Notes under the pieces: model-generated | What the model saw: the letters and a program-made list of their open reading frames with translations, nothing else | What the model was told of the DNA's origin: nothing | Databases searched by the model: none | From: Durusdinium trenchii | Taxonomy: Eukaryota; Sar; Dinophyceae; Suessiales; Symbiodiniaceae | Assembly (NCBI GenBank): GCA_963970005.1 | Contig: CAXAMN010029083.1 | Location: 475,396-539,395 of the forward strand | Reading direction: 5' to 3' | Length of the DNA: 64,000 nt | Made by a program: the position numbers and the translations under genes | In this document: positions 11,161 through 22,300 of the stretch, in pieces | How positions within the stretch are numbered: position 1 is the first letter of the stretch | Layout of the letters: each line of letters starts with the position of its first letter

Positions 11161-14100
11161 TCAGCCTCCCTCTACGTCAAAGACCATGGAAGGAGCCACT
11201 TCAACGGTCTTTTGGTTCCACACACCACTTTCCCACTCAAGGATATCCTCAGATGACTCGCTGAACACCGGCGGAAGAGAGGTGTCAGTTTCGACCGTCG
11301 GGCCGACGGGCAACACGGTTTTGGAACCCCCAAGTCGTTCGGGGGTGTTGGGTGATGGTCCGGAGTCAATGGCCAGCCTGAAGTCGTAGTAATTAGAGAG
11401 TAACTAGAGAGCGGCCAAAAGATGTGCCCTCAAAACGTAAATGGCCCCCTGAGCCGGAAAGATGGTCCCTTTTGTTGGGAGGTTGGAAAACGTGCCATGT
11501 GTCGGAGAAAGAATGCTCAGACACTCCATGTATACATTGACCCCTAAAACCACCCCAATGTAATATATAGGTATAATAGTAAATAGTTATACCATACATG
11601 GAGTGTTTGGGATACATCCCTACCCCTTTCCGGTGCTCCACTCCGCACACAAAAAGCGAAAAAAAGCCGACGCGTTCGCGACAGAAGTCCGAACGTCGCA
11701 CCGCAGGTGGATGGCGAACATCGCAGCGACCCCCGTGTCTCTTGGTGCGCCCGTTCTGATGAGATGGAAATGACCAACTGATCCCTTTCTGTGCGGAAAT
11801 GACCAACTCGAACTCGTTGGTCCTCGAGTTCAATTAGGTTGGACAAGAAAGCACGAGTCGCCGTGATGGTGCCTTTTTCCCCACGAAAAGGGATGAGCCA
11901 ATCATGGGAGTCGAAAGCTAAATCTTAAGCAATGATCTCCCAGATGTTCTCCAGCTCGCCCAGGAAAGATACACTACCAGGAGTTGCAAAGGGGTGCTTA
12001 ATGGAGGTTAGGGGTGCCCAGCTACTCCACTCACTTAGGGACCAAACACCACCCCTTTGTGACCCCCTGGTATAAACATCTAAGATCTAAACAACCGTTG
12101 ATATGTGCCATGGTCCAAACACTTGGTTCAAGCCAGATCAGGCTTCATCCAAATGCCAAGCATGGATTTGTATAGCGCGCCTGGGACAAGAGGGGAACAG
12201 AAGGTCACGACTACTTGTGGAAAAAACAACACAATATTGGATATCATTGGATTTCTTTATAGCGGTCCCCAAATAGATAGTGGCACGGTGTCCAATACAT
12301 TGTTCGGGGTGTACTTAGATCTGTCTATTTGGGGGTCTGTCTACAAGCATGTGTGTCTACCGATGGACCAAGTTTTCCGAGTTCCGCAGCTCTTGGTGCA
12401 AGCTGCGATCTGAAGCTTTGCAGTAGACCCATCCTCCGCGCCACACCCTGAGCTGCAGCCGCCAGCGTTTTTCGTGGGAGCTTCCCTTCATGCCACTGAT
12501 GGACCCAGGGATTGGGTCAACCGGGAGTGAGTTTCTGTCAAGTCAGAAGGTGGAGAACAAAACTCCTTGCGATCCTTAAAATTGGGATTCTTCATACTGT
12601 TGAGGTGCCGTGTTCGCAAATCTGCCGGAAACCAAGAAAAAGCTGCTGTTCATTTGTGTGCTTTGGTGGGACGAAACCAGGCGTCATCGATGGCCTGGAG
12701 GGAACGCAGAAAACCATTAAACTCACTCCACTCGTCCAACCAGAAACACTCCAACTCAGCACCTGTGAATGATCTCATTCTCATCCATTCTCCAAGAAAT
12801 TCGGTATTGGAGTAGTGAGAATGTGTCGAGAATGAGATGATTCACCCATTCTCCAAGATGTATTCAGATCACCCATTCTCCATCGCCATGCTTAGGACTG
12901 CGATGAGCTCGGTTGGACTGCTTCACTCTTCACAGAGGGCTCGGGATTTTCCGCTCGTTGGCCCCGTTTGGTCAATCCACCCGTGGGATTTTCGCACTCT
13001 TTGGGGGACAGGGCCAGGTTGATGAGAAAGCGAATGACCAACAGGTGGAAGCCCAGCAAGACGCAGCAATGCATAGCAATGCCTGGAGCGGATTGACACA
13101 CCTGCCAGGTTCTTTTCTTTCCAAGTCGCGATAGTTGATCCAGCCCGCAGGGCTGACGCCATCCGCCTCTTCATCTGGCTTCCCTGGATAGGTCAAAACG
13201 CCGTCCTCCTGGCAAAGGAGCTGCAACAAACATGTGGATTTACAGGCAGGATATTCTCCAGCACCACCAGATTCCAGATCAGTCTTTGCATCTGGTTTTG
13301 CGTCCAAACGGACACCACAAGATATCCTGTTGGAGAAACTTGACATGATATCCCATGTATTTCCATCCTGGATGTCCCGGAGGTTGGGGGGATGACGAAA
13401 TCCGAAAAAGAAATTGGAAGTGATTTCTTGAGACTCGGATTTCTTTAGCAAGGGGGTCGGAGGATGTGTTTGCATGTCCAACGACGGACAGGGTTTTCTA
13501 CGACTGATGCATCCCTTGCAGTACAGACGCCATGGTCAGAAGACCACTGCTTTGGCAAAAACGTACCAATGCAAACATATACATACCCTAGAAGTCCAAA
13601 GACTATATTTTGACCGGCTGAAGTAAAGGAAGTTCCCTTTCAGTTCCCCTAAAGACCATTCTTTTTATAGTCGACTGGACTCCCAGGGCATACCTAGACC
13701 ATGCAGCGGGGGGAGATCCCCAAGTAGTGTAAACCAGTCCAACCAGTCCAGCCGACACTCAAATGGTCGCATGGCCCCGGTCGATATCATCACGTTGGCT
13801 TCCATTCGCATTGTGCTTGGATTTGCGGCTCCCAGGAACCTGGAAAAAACTAAAACCATAGGAATTTAACATGATTTAAGCATAGGATACCATAGGGAAA
13901 CAAAAAAAATCATTTATTAAGCAAAACCAGGATAAGGAGGGATAAGGGGGGCTCCCGCGAGTGACCATTTGGGGGGGGGGGGCGAGATCGATGAGTGGTG
14001 TGTGTTTGGGCGCTTTCAGCATGCTTTCGTCCGCGTCTCTATCCTCAATCCCTCAATCCTTTGTTGGTTGAGCCCCAAAAGAGCGACTCCAATGCAGACC

Positions 14101-17100
14101 TGGACCATGCAAGGCACAAGGCGCTCTTCACTATGACCCACAAGAAGCCAAACCTTCAGTTGCCATGGCAGACCTTCATGTCTTCTTCCGGCTCGGGTGC
14201 GATGCTTTCACTGGCCCAGCCAGCTTGTTGCCGCTGTTTCCCCCGCGGTACGGCCCGCCTTCTTCGACTCCACCTTCGCAAAGAAGAACTTCCCCTGGCC
14301 CTCCTCCTGTCCGCGAGGCTTCGGGGGTATGACCCGCGGTGTTTACGCGGTTGTTTTCCCGCGGTGTTTACGAAACGCTCATAGGGTGTTTCAACCCGCC
14401 ACTGTCAAGGGAGGAAAGCGGAGTTGAACTCGGTGGAGGATTTGTTCCGATGGGAAGAAGGAAGTTCCACATGACCGAAAAAGGTGGGAGTCCAGTCGAC
14501 TATAAAAAGAATGGTCTTTAAGGGAACTGAGTTCGGAAACTTCCTTTACTCCAGCCGGTCAAAATATCGTCGAACTGGACTTCTAGGGATGGACCGGTGG
14601 TGCATGGGAACAAACCTTCGAACGGTCCAACCAACGGAACCAACGGAACGACCGCCGGTTAGGCGGCCCTCCAAAAGTAAACCACGACCGAAACGGACCG
14701 AAAAAGGCGACACCTCTGACACCTCTGACACTAACAGTTGGGGCTTATCTCTGCTTCCCTATAGTGATCCTCCATTTAGACTTCACTCCAACTCCCTGCC
14801 GGAACCCAACAAAACACAATGGACTCTTCACGCCTCGCCCCCCCCGGAACCGCAGCGCGACGCTTGGCTCTTCCGACGCCGTCTCGCGCGTCTCGCTCGG
14901 CCTTGAGCCGGCAGAAGAGCCGGACCTTCTTACACCAACCTTGGACGGCGCGGACGATCAAGAGATTCTCTCCATGGGCCGTTCCGAAAAATGGATGTTA
15001 CATGATGTTATCAGGAGTTGGGACGGAGTTGGGTGGTGTTGAGTCCCTAAATGAAAGGAAGTTCTGGGCACCCCGACTTCCTCCATTCGGATTTTCTTCG
15101 GTCTCCCTCCCTATTTTCCCTTCGGGGTGGGATGGTGGATGGCCCATCCTTCTCTCCTGTCCGTCGCATCGAAAGTGGGGAAGGGACTTCGGTGGCGGGG
15201 GCTACTTCGGATGTCATGATCGAAGCTACTTCGGAGGAGCGCGGCCAGTCTGGCCTGGCGTGTCGATCGTCCAAAATGGCCGCTTCTGGGCTGGCCAGTG
15301 TCCAGACCGCTTCTGACGACCTCGGGGATGAAATGGGATGGATTCTCCTTAAAAACAGACATCAACCAAACCAGGCAACTCATATCCTCATGGCCCACTT
15401 TGATGCACATCTCCGTGATTCTTTGAATCAGCTTTGCTTCATCCTTGTGACAGCGAAGACGTTGATGAAAGGGGAAGTTCCCGCCCCGTTGGCCAATGAA
15501 GACGGCTTGATTCATCATTGATACACTCCCTGAAACCATCATGGAAGTGAAACCTAGGTCCCTGCAAGGCCATCTTCACAAGGGGGTCCTGGCCAGCTTC
15601 CATGATTAGAGGGAGGATAGGCTCCAGGATAGGTCCTAAAAAACTCAAATAGCTGAAGAGAAGGATGCGAAGAGAAGGTCCGATGCGACGAGGTCGGATG
15701 CGACCTTTGTTGAATGACAGCAGCAAGCGAGCGACCACTGTGGAGTCACTGGGACCATCCCAACAGCACTGGGGGTTTCTTCCCATCGGCCCCAAATCCA
15801 TCGCGCCACACATCGCCTCGTGAGACCAGAAGTCTTCACATTCCTGACCGTCTGCGGTCTGTGGTGGGAAGCGGTTTATACCGCCGATGCATGGCATGGC
15901 ATGGCTGGCATGGGACCCTGGAAGATGAAATCTGTCCTCTACAAAGAGGGTCTGAACTCCACGTAACCATGTGATTGTTAGTGAGTCAAACTGGACCAGT
16001 AGATGGGCCTGTCAAGAGGCCCTTTTCGAAGGGGGAAAAAACATGGAGGAAGACTGAGGAAGAAGGGGGCCAAGCCTTTCACAGCAGAGCCGAAGAGAGC
16101 GGCTCTACTGTGAAAGACTCAGCCAGGTGGACAGATTGGAGGTCTGTGCACCGGAGTGACGGAGTCTCAATACTTATGGGACCCATCGGGACATCATTCC
16201 GGACCTCGACGGGCATTCCACTCAATACTTTTTAGCCGTAAAAAGAGAAACTCACCCGTTGAAACACACGTTCACACTGAGAATTCCATCGCGGTTGTTC
16301 GGCACTTGAGGTTCTCGAGCATTTCGCAGCAAGGGTCGTGCTTCCATTGTTTGGGGGGCATTCAGATGGCACCTGGCTTGGGAAGGTCATGGCGACAGGC
16401 CACGGCCTGTCGCCCCGGCGCCATGTGGGGTGGACTAGCAGATGACGTTCCACGACAACACAATGGACAGGGATTCATGAGGTTCACACATATTAAACTG
16501 TAGCAATCACACCGAAAATCCCAGGTTGTTAGCATGAAAGAGCAAACATGGTGGATCAGTAGCGGACAATCAGGTCCTGAAACACCTCTGTCTTCGCGAC
16601 CACAGACCTTGTGTGTCGTCTTTCACTGACAGGGTCGGGTGAACAGGGCATGCTGATAAACGTGCTTTACGCTATGCCCACGGGCATCGCATCGCAGTGA
16701 AGGTCGCCCAAACTGTCCCAATGGTCCAGGCGTTTTGCGTCAAACGCGAAAGGTGGAAGTCCTTTCTCCCCAAGACACCCTCGGATCAACCGGTTTGGAG
16801 CCTGAGATTGCGTGAGGACGCTACTAGGGGCTCCTGGCCTTACTACTAGGAACAAGAAGCTACTAGTAACAAAGGGCATCGCTACTAGTAGCGTCCTTGC
16901 TACTAGTAGCGATGCCCTTTGTTACTAGTAGCGATGCCCTTGCTCCTCATATCTCCTAATAGCTTCTTAAGCAATTCACAAAAACAAACAGTGTAACAGA
17001 GAAAGAAATGTCCAACGAAATCGTCCACTCACCTACCCACAGCCAAATCACCCCCTCCAAAGCCAAAGGCCAAACCACTCCACTCCCCATCTTAAACATG

Positions 17101-19119
17101 TAAAAAAAGAGGTGTTCCGCCATCTTAACATGTCATGTTCCGGACCCTGAGACTCAAACAACCACACCCTGACACGGCGCACCGCGCAAACAAAGCCAAC
17201 GCCGGACCGCCGATCTGCCTTCTGGAGCTGCTTGCAAAGCTCACACCAGACCTCCATGGAGATTTTGGCATTCTCATCTCGTTGGATCCCACCCACATTG
17301 GCACCAAAGACCGCCGCGATCAAGTACTCCAGGGTCCTCGGAGTACAGTTCCAAGAGAGCTGAAGTGACCGTAGATAGGACCCGTAGCCTGGGGTACTCA
17401 ACTGGGATAGTCTGTTAGACAGTCTATAGAGTCCTTCAACATCCTTCAACCTTTGTTGGTTGTCCGGGTGAACATCAAGACCCTGAGAGTCTTTTTGGTG
17501 CTCGACGTCGACGTTATAAGATGTTTCAAAGTCCTACGTACCATCAGTCAACGATGTGGAGCTTCAGGTGTCTTATTTTCCGACTCCAACACAACGCAAG
17601 GACGCCCCACTGGTCCCAGCAGGGTACTGTTCAATCCCGGCCCATTGGTGAAAGACAAGGCAGTCCCAACCTGGAAGGTCTCCAAGTCCCCAACGTTTCG
17701 GGTCATCTGTGGGACCTGTTTGTTCGGGTCGCCACAGATCCCCCAACATGATCCATGGGACGAGACCATGAAAAACCACCACAAAACACCAGTCATGTCG
17801 GCCCTATGCCGAACTGATCCTTTCGGTTCCTTTCACTCCACCTGTGCCCCCCCCATTCCTCCGGTCGTTCGAGGCTCGACATGCCCTTGTGCTCTCCGTG
17901 TTGGCCGCTCCGGGGCGTCTGCCCGTGCTTCCCAGCCCTCGGGAGAATGGACCGGGATCCCCAAAAAAAAGAAACTACCAACGGTCAGGTGAGACCAACA
18001 GGGAAAACTCTCAATTGAGACCTGATAGAACACGGAAGTCTCAAAAACAAACACTTGTGAAACATCGTGAAACATGTGCTTTGGAACCGATATCATAGCC
18101 GATAGCTTCCATATATACTTCAACATGGAGCTATATACCAAAATTACTACCAATTAAGGGGGACCTCAGCCTGACACTCAGTTATTTTATGTTCTTTTCG
18201 ATACCGAAGTCATCTCTTATCCTCCTGGCACTATGATTTCTCCACCATACAATCCCTGCTGCACCGGAAATGCAGCAGCAAGAAACACCAGGTTTGACGT
18301 CCACAATGGGCGTCTTAAAAGCTGGGGAAAGGCCCTCTGCCTTGGCAATAGTACAGTACGCTGTTGAATGTTAGCGGTCTCACCTGTCATCCAAGCACAC
18401 AGCTCTTCAATCAACCCACTTCTTTGACAAGATCCACGTGGCCGGCACCCGGCATGCAACGAAAGAATCCCCGCCCTGAGACGGCACTGATTTCTGAAAG
18501 CAAGCATCTGATTGATGATGGGGTCAACACAAATTGCCTTTTCTTTGTTCTCCATATCATGAAAAGAATTGGAGATCGCGCGGAAGTAGCTCCTCAGGAT
18601 CAGCGCCTCTTTGTCCTGCAGTCTTTGGAGTCTGTACATTGGAGACATGTGACATCAATGTGACAGTCTTACTGTGTTACTTGGCTGTAAAAAGGCACCT
18701 CCTTCCTATGTTCACCATGTTCAGAGGAGGATGTGGCTCACATTGGCTTTGAGAGGCTGCTCCAAATTTAAAGGCCCACGTCCTAAAGGAATGCTAGTGA
18801 TGTTGTCCTGTGATTTTGACCCTCATCAATTTCTATCAATTTCTCCTGTCAGTCTTTGCCTAACTTTGCCTGACGCCGAAGTGAATCTCCCTCTATGCAA
18901 TGTCCGTCCTCTCAGAAATCCGTCCCTTGACCGGTCCAAACTCTCCGTCTTCTCCCTTCAGCGATTCGTTGCCCCCGTCGGGCGGCCACTCGACTCGGTG
19001 ACTTCGTGGGCGAAGCCGACGACGAACATCGCCTCGCGCAGCTCCGGAGACTCCTCGGCATCGTTCTTGAACTTCTCGTAGGCCTTCTCCGGATAGTTCA
19101 CGGAAGCACCGCAGCCCAT
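11161..19119 (-). CDS. Unrecognised membrane-linked protein, about 386 aa, MGCGAS start
   Basis: ATG at 19119 in a strong context (ccgccATGGG). The N-terminus MGCGAS fits N-myristoylation at Gly2 and palmitoylation at Cys3, seen in many membrane-anchored signalling proteins. Exons: 19003-19119, 18475-18615, 17842-17937, 17297-17359, 17183-17251, 16278-16340, 14851-14925, 14259-14306, 13106-13208, 12981-13082, 11672-11738, 11161-11377; stop TGA at 11161-11163. Joins are phase 0 up to 14259 and then agree in phase through to the stop. A hydrophobic helix (CCVLLGFHLLVIRFLINLAL) lies in exon 12981-13082, and a Cys-rich stretch (HDPCCEMLENLKC) in exon 16278-16340. The C-terminus is acidic (FSESSEDILEWE). 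The gap of 23 bp between exons at 13083-13105 is abnormal. No family is recognised. The two exons 17842-17937 and 14259-14306 are the weakest. Confidence 0.55.
12264..12336. repeat. Inverted-repeat element, GTCCCCAAATAGATA family
   Basis: Ends gtccccaaatagata and tctatttgggggtc form an imperfect inverted repeat. A second copy at 22791-22888 shares the same ends and the internal gtggcacgg. Both lie in introns of minus-strand genes. Confidence 0.75.
13083..13105 (-). other. 23-bp discontinuity: micro-intron or indel
   Basis: On the minus strand this stretch starts GCAG and ends CCAG before G, matching the local GC...AG|G splice pattern. Removing it joins the upstream frame (GWINYRDLERKEP) to the hydrophobic frame (GIAMHCCVLLGFHLL). 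All downstream exon phases then agree to the stop at 11161. Such a short spliceosomal intron would be exceptional. A one-base assembly error is the main alternative. Confidence 0.4.
13586..13687 (+). repeat. Inverted-repeat element, CCCTAGAAGTCCA family, copy 1
   Basis: About 102 bp with ends ccctagaagtcca and tggactcccaggg. The interior has ttttgaccggctgaagtaaaggaag and ctaaagaccatt. It is nearly identical to the inverted copy at 14486-14587 and to the copy at 30049-30146. Confidence 0.85.
13972..13982. repeat. Poly-G run
   Basis: An uninterrupted run of about 11-13 G on the plus strand in an intron. Such runs are prone to sequencing length errors. Confidence 0.8.
14486..14587 (-). repeat. 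Inverted-repeat element, CCCTAGAAGTCCA family, copy 2 (inverted)
   Basis: Reverse orientation of the 13586-13687 element: gggagtccagtcgac at the left and ggacttctaggga at the right. Copies 1 and 2 sit only 0.8 kb apart in opposite orientation and could form a long hairpin. Confidence 0.85.
16815..16945. repeat. CTACTAGTAGC tandem/palindromic cluster
   Basis: Repeated units of tactagtagcgatgccctt and ctactaggaacaagaagc, each containing the palindrome ctactagtag. The same units form a second cluster at 28885-29045. It lies in an intron; no coding potential. Confidence 0.85.
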
Positions 19120-19382
19120 GGCGGTTGGGCTCCGTCCACCGGTCGGTCGTTGGAACGGTTCAGACCGGACAGCTGCGGCGCGGAGGTGGTGTGGTGATCC
19201 TGCTGTGACTCGTCTTCCTCCCTGGGATTGGCTCGGTAGTGAATTCAATCACCCAAAGGCAAGCGTTGTCCGTGTCTGTGCGTTGTCGTTGACGTGGCAA
19301 GACTGGCCCATGAACGGGTTGAAGACGGGTCGGTAAATACGTCCATCCTGTAGATGGAGACGGATTGTCTGGAAATGGATGG

Positions 19383-22300
19383 TCACAGCAACATCTCCTG
19401 CACAAGAGCAGCCAGCTCCGCGCTGAGTGCTTCCACCGCCTGCCACCGGGAAGTACGGAGCAAGGAGTGGAACGGGTGGTAGGTTGAAGCAATTAATTGG
19501 AAGCTCTCAAGATCCTATAACTATAACCTATAAGTACGTTATAAGCCTATAACCATGTTCACGTGCCGCGTTGCGAAAACAAACATGGATGGCCAAAATC
19601 CTGCAAGGTACTATGGAAGAAGAGCACTTCCTCATAGGGATGGGATGGAATCCTTGTCATGTTCATCCAACCAGAAATCCGTCCCGTTCTCGCCCGCTCA
19701 CCGGCTCGTCCGTGACTCCTCCCACCTCCCCGCGAAAGACGCGGCCTCGATGGGCCAAGACAAAGGCAACAAATCCTCCGTGAGCTCCGGCCTTGTCGAA
19801 AGCCGCGAGGGACGGGAAGTAACAACGTGGGATACTGATCCGCACCGCCCGACCTCGGCCGAGGCGTACGGAACTCAAGCAACCAAGAATGCAGGCTAAG
19901 AGTGGTCTCAGAAATCCGGAATCGTGAGTGCAAACTCATCTGAACATTGATCATGAAACCATGTTAAAATGTGTGAAACCTAAACAGCTTGGACATTGGG
20001 AGCACCATGAGTCGAGCCAATCTGAATGGTACTCCCAATCCATCATGTTAATTAAAAAATCGCGTCGGCCCCCACGTTTTGGTGGATCGATGGAACCATG
20101 AACCATCTGTCGAATCTGTCGACCGAAGCAGCTGAAGCTCGGGAGAAAACCGTCCAGAACACCTCTCGACCAGTCACGCAGACGGCGAGGCGTGGCCAGT
20201 GGAACCTCACACCAAATGAATCCAAGCGTCCAGGGTCTATAGGTTCGAACACTGGCCCGGCAGGTACGTTCGCCAGATACCCGACTTCGATTCCCCCAAA
20301 TCCCAGTTGACAGACGCGCGATTCGCTGAAGAATCTGCATCGTGTAGGTGCCCGCGCGCGCGTGCCAAGAGCTCCTGGAGCTGCCGTGTCTTGCCGGTGA
20401 CGTCGGAAGGCTTCAATTCGGGAAAGCCAGTCCCAACCAGAAACAAGTCTGGATGTTTCCCCAGTCCCACCCATTTCCATCCATTTCCGTAAAGGATTTC
20501 AAGCAAGCCATATTGGAACAACCATTTGTTTCTGGCTGGGACTGGGTTTCCAGGTCCAAGATGGTCTGGGGAGACCTGCTGGTGGAAGATCTGCGCGGTC
20601 TGACAAGGGGGTCTGACAAAGGATCTAAAAGAGGTTGCGAAGTTCTCTTGTGGACTTATAATATACTTACATACCTGGTATGGGATTTCTTCCATCCTCT
20701 TGACTAGAGGTCTAGATCTTCATCTTCCAAAGCACTCTGGCTGGGGCTGAAAACCATACAGGGCATCTCCATAAGCCAAGCTTTGTCTCAACCTTTTGCA
20801 GCCGTCAAGACACTTCTGGACAGCACTACGATCGTGCTCAGTTCTCGCACTACGATCAACTCCCGCACTTCGTCTCGCCTTCCACTTGGAGTCGGTGCCC
20901 CTCCTGCAACGAAACGAACCGATGGGAGCCGGAAAGGTGATGTCATGTATGTGTTTAACAAAGGAAAAGATATATATCTGAGAAGAGACCTTCGATGCCG
21001 GCTGCTTGAACCGATGCCGACACCTTCGCCTCTTCTCCAAAGGACCGGTCCTCTTTGGAGTCTCTAAGTCGTGACCTTTCTACCAGCTTCACACCAAGTA
21101 TACTCATTCCAATGCACCCCGCAGCCGGTCGCGCTTGGCGCGCTTCATGGCTCCTCTTTTCGGTCAATGCGAAGAGCATGGTGACGGTCTCAGTCCGCGG
21201 ATCGACGTCCGGACGGCGACGGGCGCCCGTCGGTCATGTCTTTCAGTCGACGTCCCAAGAAATCATGCGCCAAATCCCAAGCTTGCCCCGGAAAAGCATG
21301 TCTGGCTTGGTGATGTTCCGCCCGGAAAACATGAAGCGGCTCTCTCTCTCTCTCTCTCCGTCCGAACCGACAGGAGTTTGTTGGGGAGTCTGGTCGGGAA
21401 AAAGCCCCCGGTGCTCGATTTGCCGAAGATATTCCCCAGGTTAAGGGGATCATGATTTAACCACACTACCAGTAGTAGGGGAAATCAACAATCAGCTTAA
21501 TTCAGCAAGACCAGGTTTTTGAGGACCCTGTCTCAAGCAAAAGAAACGAAAGGGAGCTATAGAAGAAAAGCTCTGCCCTGAGGTGTGATGTCCACAACTG
21601 ATGTTGGACAAGACCTGCCAAACCACGCAGAACCTGAATCACCCACGTCGTGTTTCCAGCACTGACAACCACAGAAACATCCAACAGAACGGTCTTTTCC
21701 CCCTTCAACTGGAGCGAACCAGTGGCGTGGAATGCGAAGGTGTCCATATGTATTGTGGGCTGTCAAAACCATCCGTGCGCAAACCAAAATGACCAACATC
21801 GTCCCTTTTGAGTCTTGAGTGAGTTTGGTGTTAACATGTTTCAACTACCCCATATATATGAGTCTTTCATTCTGTGAGTCGACCCCCCTGCTTCCTTTGG
21901 CCGTCCTGGCCCACCACAAACACGACCGATGTCTTCGTCCCGAACTGGAATCCAAACCTTGGTTGACCTACCAGCCGTCAACCTACCAGCCGTCAACACT
22001 ACCAGCGTCCTCGCCTCCACGTGCAAGCCACTTTGCAGCAGCTTCTTCGCCGCGGAACCGAAGTGCTGGGTCGCAGCCGAGCGGGTGCGCGCGGCAGCGG
22101 GGTTTGGGCCCCTTTGGGCGTCTAATTGCGGTCGAAACCCGATTCTTTTTCTAATGAGATAACCAGGTCGGGGTTCTTATATAGCTCTCTTCCACCGATC
22201 CAAATGACTGGAGTCTGTCCTGCTTAAACATCCAACATCCTGGGATTCTGTTGAAGGGGGTGGAGGCCCGAGATCGGTCATGTACCACCACAGCACTGTT

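Noticed and set aside
17183..17359. Resemblance of LEYLIAAVFGAN / VGFVCAVRRVRVWLF to eIF4E
   Set aside because: The conserved Trp residues and the ICGAVV-type motif are not in the right places, and the chained protein starts MGCGAS, unlike eIF4E.
20163..20311. Open frame continuing between two exons, suggesting a frameshift at a G-run
   Set aside because: A 149-bp intron with GTCAAC donor and GAGAG|G acceptor gives matching phases on both sides.
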